A stretch of DNA of 64,000 bases from Brachybacterium paraconglomeratum. GTDB lineage: Bacteria; Actinomycetota; Actinomycetes; Actinomycetales; Dermabacteraceae. The notes beneath the pieces were generated by a model. That model was not told where the DNA came from. It did not search any database and worked only from the letters and a program-made list of their open reading frames with translations. Where the stretch lies: assembly GCF_003994255.1 (NCBI RefSeq), contig NZ_ML133856.1, positions 62,001 through 126,000 on the forward strand, in the 5' to 3' direction. Made by a program: the position numbers and the translations under genes. The number at the start of each line of letters is the position of its first letter. Position 1 is the stretch's first letter. Of this stretch, positions 26,456-35,492 are shown in pieces.

Positions 26456-27312
26456 GCGCCGCGCTGCTGCAGGACCTCCGCGGCCGGCTCGACGACCTCC
26501 GCCCCGTCCAGCGCCGCATCGCGGAGGTGATCCTCGCCGATCCCCTCGCCGCGGGGACGATGACCATCGACCAGCTCGCCGGCGCGGCCGGCTGTGCGCA
26601 GTCCTCCGTGGTGAACCTCGCCCGCGAGCTCGGGCTGACCGGCTACCGGGAGCTGCGCGCCGCGCTCGTCGCCGAGACGGCCCGCGCGGTCGGGGACCAG
26701 GGCGACCTGGCCTTCCCCTTGGAGATCGACCCGGGCGACCCGCTGTCCGTCTCGGTCGATCGGATCGCCGCGGCGGATGCTCGTGCCGTGCGGGACACCG
26801 TGCGCCTGCTCGACCTGGAGCAGCTCGCGAGGATCGCCGCCCGCCTCGCCGCGGCGCGGCGGATCCTGCTGATCGGGGTGGGCGCCTCCGGGCTCGCGGC
26901 GCTGGACCTGCAGTACAAGCTCACCCGCCTCGGCCTCTCCGCCCACGCCCTGACCAGCGCGCACGACGCCCTGCCCGCCGTCGTCGGGCTCGGCGAGGAG
27001 GACCTGCTGGTGGCGATCTCGGACTCCGGGCGCACCGTCGACGTGCTCGACGCGCTCGAGCTCGCCGCCGCCGCCGGCGCCGCCACCCTCGCCGTCACCG
27101 GCGCCCCGGCGAGCCCGCTCGCGCGCGGCGCGGACGAGGTGCTTCTCACGGCCTCGCGCGAGCCGTCCTTCCGCGCCGGCGCGACCTCCTCCCGCATCGC
27201 CCAGCTCGCGATCGCGGACTGCCTGCTCATCGCGCTCGCGGCGGCCCTGCCGGACGCGGGGGAGGGGGCGCTGCGCCGCTCCCGGGCAGCCCTCGGCACG
27301 CGGCGGCGCTGA
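26452..27312 (+). CDS. RpiR/MurR-family transcriptional regulator
   Basis: 286 residues: N-terminal helix-turn-helix (about 1-80; TIDQLAGAAGCAQSSVVNLA) and a C-terminal SIS sugar-isomerase-like domain (about 115-255; ILLIGVGASGLAALDLQYKL and LLVAISDSGRTVDVLDAL) that senses phosphosugars. GTG start overlaps the anmK stop (GTGA). As the last gene of the operon it probably autoregulates it; MurNAc-6-P is a likely effector by analogy with MurR. Inferred. Confidence 0.88.
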   Translation: MSAALLQDLRGRLDDLRPVQRRIAEVILADPLAAGTMTIDQLAGAAGCAQSSVVNLARELGLTGYRELRAALVAETARAVGDQGDLAFPLEIDPGDPLSVSVDRIAAADARAVRDTVRLLDLEQLARIAARLAAARRILLIGVGASGLAALDLQYKLTRLGLSAHALTSAHDALPAVVGLGEEDLLVAISDSGRTVDVLDALELAAAAGAATLAVTGAPASPLARGADEVLLTASREPSFRAGATSSRIAQLAIADCLLIALAAALPDAGEGALRRSRAALGTRRR

Positions 27313-27334
27313 GGCGGGGCGGGCCGTCCCCTCC

Positions 27335-27363
27335 TTGGAACTTACGGCACCGTAGGTTACGCT
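27335..27363 (+). promoter_or_regulatory. bkd promoter with a 20-base palindromic operator
   Basis: -35 TTGGAA (27335-27340) and -10 TACGCT (27358-27363) are 17 bases apart; the -10 ends seven bases before GTG 27371, a leaderless arrangement. The spacer is filled by AACTTACGGCACCGTAGGTT (27339-27358), a palindrome with one mismatch, typical in size and form of a TetR-family operator. Confidence 0.6.
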
Positions 27364-27370
27364 CGCTCCC

Positions 27371-28528
27371 GTGAGCGTCTTCCGATCCACGATCCCCGAC
27401 GTCGCGGCCGAGGAGCCGATGGTCCAGCTCCTGGGGCCCGACGGCACCCGCACCCCGCACGAGCAGCTCGACGCCGTGCTCGAGGAGGCGGGGCTCGCCA
27501 CCCCCGAGCGGCTGCGCGGCTACTACCGCGACATGGTGATGATCCGCGCCGCGGACCTCGAGGCGACGAACCTGCAGCGCCAGGGCCAGCTCGGCCTGTG
27601 GGCGAGCGCGCTCGGCCAGGAGGCCGCGCAGATCGGGGCCGGCCACGCCTCCCGCGAGCAGGACTATCTCGTGCCCACCTATCGCGAGCACGGCGTCGCC
27701 TGGGCCCGCGGCATCGAGCCGTGGCGCCTGCTGGAGATGTTCCGCGGCATCAGCCACGGCGGCTGGGACCCCAACGAGCTGCGCACCCACCCGTACATGA
27801 TCGTGCTCGGCTCCCAGGCCCCGCACGCGGTCGGCTACGCGATGGGCCTGCAGCGCGACGGCGTCGTCGGCACCGGCGACAGCGCCACCGACACCGCGGT
27901 CCTCGCCCTCTTCGGCGACGGCGCCTCGAGCGAGGGGGAGGTCTCGGAGTCCTTCACCTTCGCCGCCTCCTTCCAGGCCCCCGTCGTGTTCTACACGCAG
28001 AACAACCAGTGGGCGATCTCCGTGCCCACCTCCGTCCAGACCCGCGTCCCCCTCGCCCAGCGCTCCCGCGGCTGGGGCATCCCCTCGGTGCGCGTGGACG
28101 GCAACGACGTCCTGGCCGTGCTCGGCGCCGTGCGCACCGCCCTGGACTCGGCGCGCTCCGGCGGCGGACCTGTCTTCGTCGAGGCCCTCACCTACCGCAT
28201 GGCCGCCCACACCACCAGCGACGACGCCTCCCGCTACCGTCCCGCCGCGGAGGAGCAGGAGTGGGCGGAGAAGGACCCGATCCTGCGCCTGCGCCGCCAC
28301 CTCGAGCAGCTCGGCGAGATCGACGAGGCCTTCGTCGCCCGCTGCGACGAGGAGGCGCACGACCTCGCGATGCAGCTCCACCACCACATCCACGGCATGG
28401 AGGACCCCGACCCGGTGCGCATGTTCGACCACCCCTACGCCGAGCCCCACCCGATCGTCGACGCCGAGCGCGAGGAGTACCTCGCCTATGTCGCCCAGTT
28501 CGAGGACGAGGAGGGGACGAGCGCATGA
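27371..28528 (+). CDS. branched-chain 2-oxoacid / pyruvate dehydrogenase E1 alpha
   Basis: 385-residue thiamine-diphosphate subunit of the E1 decarboxylase. The ThDP motif starts at FGDGASSEGEVSESFTFAAS and ends at QNNQWAISVPTS. The phosphorylation-loop-like region TYRMAAHTTSDDASRYR is conserved in this class. The GTG start follows a leaderless -10. First gene of an E1a-E1b-E2 operon, which in actinobacteria usually acts on Val/Leu/Ile oxoacids; pyruvate cannot be excluded. No E3 gene is adjacent. Confidence 0.88.
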   Translation: MSVFRSTIPDVAAEEPMVQLLGPDGTRTPHEQLDAVLEEAGLATPERLRGYYRDMVMIRAADLEATNLQRQGQLGLWASALGQEAAQIGAGHASREQDYLVPTYREHGVAWARGIEPWRLLEMFRGISHGGWDPNELRTHPYMIVLGSQAPHAVGYAMGLQRDGVVGTGDSATDTAVLALFGDGASSEGEVSESFTFAASFQAPVVFYTQNNQWAISVPTSVQTRVPLAQRSRGWGIPSVRVDGNDVLAVLGAVRTALDSARSGGGPVFVEALTYRMAAHTTSDDASRYRPAAEEQEWAEKDPILRLRRHLEQLGEIDEAFVARCDEEAHDLAMQLHHHIHGMEDPDPVRMFDHPYAEPHPIVDAEREEYLAYVAQFEDEEGTSA

Positions 28529-29532
28529 GCGCCGTGCAGCACCAGGGAGCCGGCTCCACGACCCTCCCGATCGCGAAGGCCATCACCGCGGGCCTCCGCG
28601 ACGCGATGACCGCCGACGACAAGGTCCTGCTGATGGGCGAGGACATCGGCGTGCTCGGCGGCGTCTTCCGCGTCACCGACGGGCTCCACGCCGAGTTCGG
28701 CTCCCAGCGCGTGGTCGACACTCCGCTCGCGGAGGCCGGGATCGTCGGCACCGCGGTGGGTCTGGCCCTGCGCGGCTACCGGCCCGTGGTCGAGATCCAG
28801 TTCGACGGATTCGTCTTCCCCGCCTTCAACCAGATCACCACCCAGGTCGCGAAGATGCACAACCGCACCTCGGGCCGGGTGAACATGCCGATGGTGATCC
28901 GGATCCCGCACGGCGGCGGCATCGGCGCGGTCGAGCACCACTCCGAGAGCCCTGAGGCGCTCTTCGCCCACACCGCGGGCCTGCGGATCCTCGCCCCCTC
29001 CACCGCGCAGGACGCGTACTGGTTGACCCGCCAGGCGATCGAGTCCGAGGATCCCGTGATCATGCTCGAGCCCAAGCGGCGCTACTGGGTCAAGGGCGAC
29101 GTCGACCCCGACCACCGCCCCGAGCTCTCGCCCTGGCAGGCGCAGGTGGTGCGCCCCGGCACCGACGCGACGGTGCTCGCCTGGGGGCCGAGCATGCCCG
29201 TCGTCCTCGAGAGCGCCGAGGCCGCCGCTGCCGACGGCCTCGACCTCGAGGTGATCGACGCCCGCTCCCTCGCCCCCGTCGACTACCCCACGATCGCGGA
29301 CTCGGTGCGGCGCACCGGGCGCCTGCTGATCGTCCACGAGGCCCCCGTGCTCGGCGGGCTCGGCGGTGAGATCGCCGCCCGCATCTCCGAGCAGTGCTTC
29401 TACCACCTCGAGGCGCCGGTGCTGCGCGTGGGCGGCTACCACCTGCCCTATCCGCCCTCCCGCATGGAGCACGCCTATCTCCCCGACCTGGACCGGGTGC
29501 TGGACGGCGTGGACCGTCTGCTCGAGCACTGA
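28525..29532 (+). CDS. branched-chain 2-oxoacid / pyruvate dehydrogenase E1 beta
   Basis: 335-residue partner of E1 alpha, forming the alpha2beta2 decarboxylase. Transketolase-like pyrimidine-binding region MGEDIGVLGGVFRVTDGL and the conserved VEIQFDGFVFPAFNQI and PHGGGIGAVEHHSESPEA loops are present. The C-terminal domain has VIDARSLAPVDYPTI. ATG overlaps the E1 alpha stop (ATGA). Confidence 0.9.
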   Translation: MSAVQHQGAGSTTLPIAKAITAGLRDAMTADDKVLLMGEDIGVLGGVFRVTDGLHAEFGSQRVVDTPLAEAGIVGTAVGLALRGYRPVVEIQFDGFVFPAFNQITTQVAKMHNRTSGRVNMPMVIRIPHGGGIGAVEHHSESPEALFAHTAGLRILAPSTAQDAYWLTRQAIESEDPVIMLEPKRRYWVKGDVDPDHRPELSPWQAQVVRPGTDATVLAWGPSMPVVLESAEAAAADGLDLEVIDARSLAPVDYPTIADSVRRTGRLLIVHEAPVLGGLGGEIAARISEQCFYHLEAPVLRVGGYHLPYPPSRMEHAYLPDLDRVLDGVDRLLEH

Positions 29533-29565
29533 CCCGCGCGCCCGCCGCGTGAAAGGATCACGACC

Positions 29566-31056
29566 ATGAACGCCTCCTCGATCGTCACGATCGCCCTCAC
29601 CGATCCCGGCGAGGGCCTCACCGAGGCCGAGATCCTCGAGATCAAGGTCGCCGTCGGCGACCGCCTGGAGATCAACGACCCCGTCGTCGAGGTCGAGACC
29701 GCCAAGAGCGCCGTCGAGCTGCCCAGCCACGTCGCCGGCACCGTCGTCGAGGTCCTCGTCGCCGTCGGCGAGGAGGTGCTCGTCGGCGCCCCGCTGATGC
29801 GCGTGGACACCACCGGCGGCACCGCCCCGTCCCCGGCACCCGCCGCCCCCTCCGCCGCGGCGGAGGCGGACCCGTCGGCCGCCGAGCTCTCCGCCCAGGC
29901 GACGGAGCAGGCCGCCGAGCAGGCCGAGGGGCAGCCGGAGCAGCCCGCCGCCGCGGGCGAGGGCGAGGGCGCGCCGGCCGCGCAGGAGCCGAAGAACCTC
30001 GTCGGCTATGGGGAGCGGGCCACGGGCACGCGCCGCCGCCGACGCCGGGCCCAGCCCGCGCAGCCCGCCGCGGAGCAGCAGGTCCCCATCGACCGGATCC
30101 TCGCCAAGCCGCCGGTGCGCAAGCTCGCCCGCGACCTCGGGATCGCGCTGCACGACGTGCTCGCCACCGGCCCCGAGGGCACCGTCACCCGGCAGGACGT
30201 GCTCAACGCCCAGCAGCGCTCCTACGGCGCGGAGCCCGCCGCTCACGACGGCGCCGGTGCGTACTTCCCCGAGGAGTCCCCGCAGGCGCCCGAGCACCTC
30301 GGCGACGTCATGAAGACCACCCGTGACCAGCCCTTCTCCGGCGTCACGAGCGACGAGCGCACCACCCGCGTCCCGATCCGCTCGGTCCGCAAGCGCACCG
30401 CCGAGGCGATGGTGGCCTCCGCCTTCACCGCCCCGCACGTCACGGTGTTCAACGAGATCGACATGACCGGCGTGACGCGGATCGTCTCCCAGCTGCGCGC
30501 CTCGCGCGAATGGGCCGACGTGAAGGTCAGCCCCCTGGCCGTGATCGCGAAGGCGCTGCTGGTCGCGATCCGCCGCAATCCCGAGGTCAACGCCTCCTGG
30601 GACGAGGACGCCCAGGAGATCGTCTACAAGCACTACGTCAACCTCGGCATCGCCGCGGCGACCCCGCGCGGCCTCATCGTCCCGAACCTGAAGGACGCGC
30701 ACCTGATGACGCTGCGGGAGCTCGCCGAGGGGATCGGGGAGCTCGCCCGCACCGCGAGGGCCGGGCGCACCTCCCTGCGCGACACCCGCGACGGCACCAT
30801 CACCATCACGAACTACGGCGTCTTCGACATCGACTCCGGCACCCCGATCCTGAACCCGGGGGAGTCCGCCATCCTCGGCGTCGGCGCGATCAAGGAGAAG
30901 CCGTGGGTGGTGGACGGGCGGATCGAGCCGCGCCGGGTCGCGACCCTCTCGCTGAGCTTCGACCACCGCCTGATCGACGGGGCGCTCGGCGCGGAGCTGC
31001 TGCGCGACGTCTCCGCCGTGCTCGAGGACCCCTCCCTGGGCCTGGTCTGGGGCTGA
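29566..31056 (+). CDS. dihydrolipoamide acyltransferase E2
   Basis: 496-residue acyltransferase core of the complex. One lipoyl domain (about 1-85) with the modified lysine in VETAKSAVELPSHVAG, an Ala/Glu/Pro linker, a peripheral-subunit-binding domain (KPPVRKLARDLGIALHDVLA, near 178-197) and the catalytic domain ending in the HxxxDG motif of SFDHRLIDGALG. GAAAGGA precedes ATG 29566. A single lipoyl domain fits branched-chain-type E2. Confidence 0.9.
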   Translation: MNASSIVTIALTDPGEGLTEAEILEIKVAVGDRLEINDPVVEVETAKSAVELPSHVAGTVVEVLVAVGEEVLVGAPLMRVDTTGGTAPSPAPAAPSAAAEADPSAAELSAQATEQAAEQAEGQPEQPAAAGEGEGAPAAQEPKNLVGYGERATGTRRRRRRAQPAQPAAEQQVPIDRILAKPPVRKLARDLGIALHDVLATGPEGTVTRQDVLNAQQRSYGAEPAAHDGAGAYFPEESPQAPEHLGDVMKTTRDQPFSGVTSDERTTRVPIRSVRKRTAEAMVASAFTAPHVTVFNEIDMTGVTRIVSQLRASREWADVKVSPLAVIAKALLVAIRRNPEVNASWDEDAQEIVYKHYVNLGIAAATPRGLIVPNLKDAHLMTLRELAEGIGELARTARAGRTSLRDTRDGTITITNYGVFDIDSGTPILNPGESAILGVGAIKEKPWVVDGRIEPRRVATLSLSFDHRLIDGALGAELLRDVSAVLEDPSLGLVWG

Positions 31057-31078
31057 GAGGCGAGAGGTCGCTCCTTAG

Positions 31079-31084
31079 TACCCT
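31079..31084 (+). promoter_or_regulatory. leaderless promoter of the crcB pair
   Basis: TACCCT with six bases to GTG 31091. The 34-base gap after the E2 gene leaves no room for a fluoride riboswitch. Confidence 0.45.
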
Positions 31085-31090
31085 TGTGCG

Positions 31091-31654
31091 GTGACCTCGA
31101 GCCCGCCCACTTCCCCGCCGCCGCGGCGCGACGACCCCCGCATGCACACCGTGGAGATGACGGCCCTGCGCGACGTGGACGTCGCCGACTCCGAGACCCT
31201 CGTCTCGGGCCCGGTCCGTCCGGCGCCGGCGACCTGGCGGATCGCCCTGCTCGTCGCCGCCGGCGGGGCGCTCGGGGCGATGCTCCGCTTCCTGCTGACC
31301 GTGCTCGACCCCGCCGTGACCACCCCCACGCTGGTCGAGGTGCCGTGGGCGACCCTCACCGTGAACGTGCTGGGCTCCCTCGGGCTCGGCGCGCTCAACG
31401 GCGTGCTCGAGGTTCGCGAGGGACGGCCGTGGATGCGCCCGCTGCTGGGCACCGGGCTGTGCGGCGGCTTCACGACCATGTCCACCGTGGTGCTCGAGGG
31501 CTCGGCGATGATCGGCGCGGACTTCCCGCTGCTGGCCCTGCTGTACGCCGCGCTGACCCTCGCGCTGTGCCTCGGCGCGATCGTCCTCGGTCTGCTGCTG
31601 GGCAACCGCCTCGGCGCCCGGGGGCTCGAGGCGACGGACGGAGGGGCGGCATGA
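31091..31654 (+). CDS. crcB: fluoride channel CrcB/Fluc, long subunit
   Basis: 187 residues: a ~50-residue polar N-terminal extension followed by a four-helix Fluc domain. Characteristic stretches are GGALGAMLRFLL, the conserved asparagine in TLTVNVLGSLGLGAL and GTGLCGGFTTMSTVVLE. Exports fluoride passively as a dimer. A shorter start at ATG 31142 is possible, but the -10 at 31079 favours GTG 31091. Overlaps the second crcB by 4 bases; the two may form a heterodimer. Confidence 0.85.
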   Translation: MTSSPPTSPPPRRDDPRMHTVEMTALRDVDVADSETLVSGPVRPAPATWRIALLVAAGGALGAMLRFLLTVLDPAVTTPTLVEVPWATLTVNVLGSLGLGALNGVLEVREGRPWMRPLLGTGLCGGFTTMSTVVLEGSAMIGADFPLLALLYAALTLALCLGAIVLGLLLGNRLGARGLEATDGGAA

Positions 31655-32061
31655 CGGCGCTGCAGCTCGTCCTCGGCCTCGCCGTGGTCTGCGTGGGCGG
31701 CGGCCTCGGCGCGGTCGCCCGCTGGGGCGTGCAGACCGCCGGCACCCGCATGATCGCCACCCGCGGCATCGAGAACGGGGAGCGGCTCGTGCCCTGGCTG
31801 ACCTTCCTGGTCAACGTCGCGGCCTGCTTCCTGCTCGGCATCGTCGTGGCGCGGCTCGGCTCCGCCACCGGTGCGGGCGGCGTGTTCTACGTGCTGCTCG
31901 GCGGCGGCTTCTGCGGCGGGCTCTCCACGCTTTCCACCGCCGCGCACGACATCGTCGTGCTCGTCCGCCGCGGCGCCTACTCGATCGCGCTGGCCTACCT
32001 GATGCTCAGCGTCGGCACCGGCATGGGCGCCCTCTGGGTGGGACTGGTGATCGCCTCATGA
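31651..32061 (+). CDS. crcB: fluoride channel CrcB/Fluc, short subunit
   Basis: 136-residue four-helix Fluc protein. GGGLGAVARWGVQTAGTR, the pore asparagine in LTFLVNVAACFLLG and LGGGFCGGLSTLSTAAHD match the family. ATG overlaps the long subunit stop, and its own stop overlaps the next gene, so three genes are translationally linked. Confidence 0.88.
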   Translation: MTALQLVLGLAVVCVGGGLGAVARWGVQTAGTRMIATRGIENGERLVPWLTFLVNVAACFLLGIVVARLGSATGAGGVFYVLLGGGFCGGLSTLSTAAHDIVVLVRRGAYSIALAYLMLSVGTGMGALWVGLVIAS

Positions 32062-33812
32062 CGCTGCGCCGCTCCCTCCTCGCCCTCCTGCCCGCCCTCG
32101 CGGTGCTGAGCCTGCTCGCCGTCCTCGCGGCCGACGCCGCCGGCGGCGACAGCCTCGTGCTGCTGGACGCGGGTCCCGTCGCCCGGATCGGCGCCCCGGT
32201 CGCCGCGAACCTCGCCGACCTCGCCGCCGCCCTCACCCTCGGCGGCGCCGTGGTCGCCGGCTGGCTCCTGCGCGAGGAGGCCGACCGCACCCGCGCCCTC
32301 GGCATCGTCGCGGGCGCCGCCGCGGCCACCACCCTCGCCCGCGGCGCCTCCCTCACGTTCTCCTACGCGATCGCGACCGGACAGCCCGTCGGCTCGCCGC
32401 GCTTCGGCTCCGACCTCGGAGTCTTCCTCGCCACGGAGCTCGGCGTCTGGCTCCTGTGCGGGCTGCTGGCCGCCGCGGCGACCACCACCGTCGCCGTGCT
32501 CGGCACCTCGGTCGGCCTTGCCCGCGCCGTCGCGGTCCTCTCCTCCGTCGTCGCCTTCGCCGCCGCGATGACCGGGCACGCCGCAGGCGACGAGACCCAC
32601 GAGATCGCCACCTCCACGATGCTCGTGCACCTGCTGGCGGTGGGGATCTGGCTGGGCGGCCTCGCCGTGCTGCAGGTCCTCACGGGCCGCAGCCGCGACG
32701 ACGTGCGCGTGCTGCGAGGTTTCTCCCATCTCGCGCTGATCTGCTGGATCGCCCTGGCGCTGAGCGGGGTGCTCGCGCTCGCGGTGCGCATGAACACCCC
32801 CGCGGAGCTCCTCACCAGCGCGTACGTGCAGATCGGGCTCGGCAAGGCCGTGGTGCTGCTGCTCCTGGGCCTGCTCGGCGCGCTCCAGCGGCGCCAGCTC
32901 GCCACCGGGCTCGGCACGGACGCCGAGGGGCGCCGGGCGCTGGGGACCTACCGGCGCCTCGCCCTGCTCGAGCTGGCGCTGATGGGGCTCGCCGTCGCGC
33001 TCGCCGCGGCGATGAGCTCCTCCCCGCCGCCCGCGGAGGAGGGCACCCCGCCGGCGGGCACCGCCGGCACCCTCACCGGCTACCCCCTGCCTCCCGCCCC
33101 GGACCTCGTCACCGTGCTCGGGCAGTGGCGCCCGGACCCCTTCGGGGCGGCGCTCGCCTGCGTCCTGCTGCTGCTGTGGTGGAGGCCGAGCGCCCCGCCG
33201 CGTCCGCGCGGGCGCAGCCTGCAGCTCCTGCTCGGGACCGCCGCGCTCGTGCTGCTGACCTCGGGCCCGCTGAACGTGTACGGCAAGGTGCTCGTCTCCG
33301 CCCACGTCCTCCAGCACGTGCTGCTGCTCGTGCCCGCCGGGGTGCTGCTGGGCTGCGCGATGACGCTCCCGCCGCGCCTGCGCACCCTGCTGGAGGGGCG
33401 CTGGCCGCTCGCGGCGCTGCTCGCCGCGGCAGGACCCCTGCTCCTCGCCGCCTGCTACATCAGCCCGCCGCTGCTCCGCGCCGCCCTGGACAGCCACGCC
33501 GCCCATCTCGCGCTGCAGCTGCTGGCCCTCGCCGCCGGTGCGCTGATCGCGCTCGCCGTGCGGCTCGCGCCCGCGCCGCGTCGGGCCTGGGTCGCGGCGG
33601 TCCCGCTGCTGCTGGGCGCCGCCGGGGGGATCGCGCTGCGCAGCACGGAGCGCCTGCTGGCGGCGAGCTGGTTCGGCGCGACCGGCCGCACCTGGCGGGC
33701 CGACGCGCTCGCCGATCAGCAGTCCGCGGGCACGCTCGTGCTCGTCGTCGTGGTGCTCGTCGCGCTCGTGGCCGGCGGGGTGGCGCTGCGGATCCGCGGG
33801 CGCCGCGGCTGA
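32058..33812 (+). CDS. CopD-CtaG fusion membrane protein
   Basis: 584-residue integral membrane protein with about fourteen to fifteen hydrophobic segments. The N-terminal half (to ~310) resembles CopD copper-resistance proteins (HAAGDETHEIATSTMLVHLL and VGIWLGGLAVLQVL). The C-terminal half (about 345-584) resembles CtaG, the cytochrome c oxidase assembly factor family (SAHVLQHVLLLVPAGVLL). Probably imports or handles copper for oxidase assembly. Coupled to crcB by a 4-base overlap, an odd pairing of fluoride and copper functions. Confidence 0.82.
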   Translation: MTLRRSLLALLPALAVLSLLAVLAADAAGGDSLVLLDAGPVARIGAPVAANLADLAAALTLGGAVVAGWLLREEADRTRALGIVAGAAAATTLARGASLTFSYAIATGQPVGSPRFGSDLGVFLATELGVWLLCGLLAAAATTTVAVLGTSVGLARAVAVLSSVVAFAAAMTGHAAGDETHEIATSTMLVHLLAVGIWLGGLAVLQVLTGRSRDDVRVLRGFSHLALICWIALALSGVLALAVRMNTPAELLTSAYVQIGLGKAVVLLLLGLLGALQRRQLATGLGTDAEGRRALGTYRRLALLELALMGLAVALAAAMSSSPPPAEEGTPPAGTAGTLTGYPLPPAPDLVTVLGQWRPDPFGAALACVLLLLWWRPSAPPRPRGRSLQLLLGTAALVLLTSGPLNVYGKVLVSAHVLQHVLLLVPAGVLLGCAMTLPPRLRTLLEGRWPLAALLAAAGPLLLAACYISPPLLRAALDSHAAHLALQLLALAAGALIALAVRLAPAPRRAWVAAVPLLLGAAGGIALRSTERLLAASWFGATGRTWRADALADQQSAGTLVLVVVVLVALVAGGVALRIRGRRG

Positions 33813-33817
33813 CCGCA

Positions 33818-33855
33818 CGACGAGGGGCCCGCGCCGTGGCGCGGGCCCCTCGTCG
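33818..33855. terminator. strong bidirectional terminator
   Basis: Perfect 17-base-pair stem (CGACGAGGGGCCCGCGC and complement) with a CGTG loop, between the convergent CopD-CtaG and monooxygenase genes. Confidence 0.8.
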
Positions 33856-33887
33856 GAGCGTGCGGCGGGGCGTCGGCCCCGGGGTGC

Positions 33888-35315
33888 TCAGCCGAAGAGG
33901 CTGCGCACCGAGCGGAGCCGCGCGAGCTGGGTCTCGCGGTCCACGGCGGGGACCAGGCCCTCCCGGGCGCCGGCGCCGGAGGGGACCTCGCGCGGGGTGA
34001 CGCGGCGGGTGCCGACGGCGGTCTCGAGCCGGCCGCGCAGCCCGCCGGAGGCGGGGGCGGGACGGGCCGGGATCGCGGCCTCGGCGCCGCCGCGCACGCG
34101 ACGGAACTGCTCGAGCGCGGGGGAGGTGCCGCCGTCACGGGTCGCGGCGAGCATGTAGGCGGCGATGTCGGCCTGCTCGACGAGGAGCGGCAGCACGCCG
34201 CCGGAGACCCGCTGCTGGCCGAGGATCACGAGGTCGTCGCGGCCGCGGGCGAAGGCGCCGAGGAAGAGGTCGCTCTCGCCGCTCGCGGTGCGGGGCACGA
34301 GGTCCTCGGGGAGGTGGTCGGCCCCGGTCTCGTAGCCGGTGGCCAGCACGATCAGGTCCGCACGGTAGGTGTCGGTGCCGAAGGCGTCGCGGCCGCGGGC
34401 GTGCGTGACCACGCCCTCGGCGTCCACGCCCTGGACCTCGCCGACGGGGGTGATGCGCCCCTCGCGGACCCGCTGCAGCAGGTCGTCGGAGACGATCACG
34501 CGGTCCTCGAGCAGGGGCTGCGCCGGGCGGGGCAGACCGGCCTCGACCGGGTCGCCGACGGTGCGTCGCACCACGGTCTCCGCGATCCTCGCGTTCAGCC
34601 CGCCGAGCATCGCGGGCTCGCGCGCGGAGGCGACGTCGCCGGGGATCCCGGCGATGCGGCGCGGCACGACCCAGTGGCCGGTGCGCATCGACCAGCGCAC
34701 CTCGAGCGCGCGACGGGCGGCGTCGACCGCGATGTCCGCGGCGGACTGGCCGGAGCCGACGACCAGCACGCGCCTGCCCTCGAGACCGTCGGCGCCGGTC
34801 CACTCCGAGGAGTGCATGACCTGCACGGTGCCCGGGACGTCGGCGGCCCAGTCGGGGCGGTGGGGGCGCTGCGAGATGCCGTGCGCGGAGATCACCGCGC
34901 GGTAGATCCCGATCTCGCCGGTGGAGAGCTCCACCTCCCACACGCCCTCCTCGAAGGGGCGTGCGGCGCGCACGGCGGTGCGCGGGCGGAAGTGGTCGGT
35001 GATCCCGTGGCGGGAGGCGTAGGCGCGCAGGTACTTCGCCATGTGCGCGGGGGTGAGGAACTCGGGGAAGGAGACCGGCTGCAGGAGGTCCTCGTACTGG
35101 GTCTGCTCCCGCGAGGAGATCATCTCCATCGTCGGCCAGATCGGGGAGTCCTCCCGCTCGGGGTCCCAGATGCCGCCGACGTGGTCGGCGCGGTCCACGA
35201 TGTCGAAGGGCACCTCGAGCGCCTTCAGCGACGCCGCGGCGGCGAGGCCGGCGGGGCCGGCGCCGATGATCAGCACCTTCTCACGGGTGGGGATCTGGTC
35301 GTGGAGCTCGGGCAT
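33888..35315 (-). CDS. flavin-containing monooxygenase-like NAD(P)/FAD oxidoreductase
   Basis: 475 residues with two Rossmann motifs: FAD site VLIIGAGPAGLAAAASLKAL near the N-terminus and NADPH site RVLVVGSGQSAADIAVDAAR near residue 185. A third dinucleotide-like stretch, DLIVLATGYETG, is typical of FMO/Baeyer-Villiger enzymes. The FMO fingerprint FxGxxxHxxxY is only loosely matched (VQVMHSSEWTGADGL). Substrate unknown. A -10-like TAGGAT lies at 35360-35365 (minus strand), about 45 bases before the ATG. Confidence 0.8.
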   Translation of the reverse strand: MPELHDQIPTREKVLIIGAGPAGLAAAASLKALEVPFDIVDRADHVGGIWDPEREDSPIWPTMEMISSREQTQYEDLLQPVSFPEFLTPAHMAKYLRAYASRHGITDHFRPRTAVRAARPFEEGVWEVELSTGEIGIYRAVISAHGISQRPHRPDWAADVPGTVQVMHSSEWTGADGLEGRRVLVVGSGQSAADIAVDAARRALEVRWSMRTGHWVVPRRIAGIPGDVASAREPAMLGGLNARIAETVVRRTVGDPVEAGLPRPAQPLLEDRVIVSDDLLQRVREGRITPVGEVQGVDAEGVVTHARGRDAFGTDTYRADLIVLATGYETGADHLPEDLVPRTASGESDLFLGAFARGRDDLVILGQQRVSGGVLPLLVEQADIAAYMLAATRDGGTSPALEQFRRVRGGAEAAIPARPAPASGGLRGRLETAVGTRRVTPREVPSGAGAREGLVPAVDRETQLARLRSVRSLFG

Positions 35316-35384
35316 CGAAAGGAGCCTTCTTCCGGGTGGACGGCCTGCTGACGCCCGCCATCCTAGTCTCCGCGCGGGGGCGGT

Positions 35385-35492
35385 TCAGGCGACCGCGGTG
35401 ATCACCGCGAAGACGCCGAGCGTGGTGATGGGCGTCGTCATGACATAGGCGAGGACCACCTGGTGGCGCACCAGGCGACGTGCGCGGGTCAT
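35385..35492 (-). CDS. 35-residue single-helix membrane microprotein
   Basis: ATG 35492 overlaps the stop of the upstream kinase gene (ATGA), so it would be translated by coupling. The product is MTRARRLVRHQVVLAYVMTT then PITTLGVFAVITAVA: a basic, arginine-rich N-terminus and one hydrophobic helix, like many regulatory microproteins. It is unlikely to be noise because of the exact 4-base overlap and strand agreement, but no homologue is recognised. Confidence 0.5.
   Translation of the reverse strand: MTRARRLVRHQVVLAYVMTTPITTLGVFAVITAVA

Noticed and set aside
31057-31090. Fluoride riboswitch upstream of crcB
   Set aside because: The gap is only 34 bases and carries a leaderless promoter; there is no room for the aptamer and no matching conserved bases.
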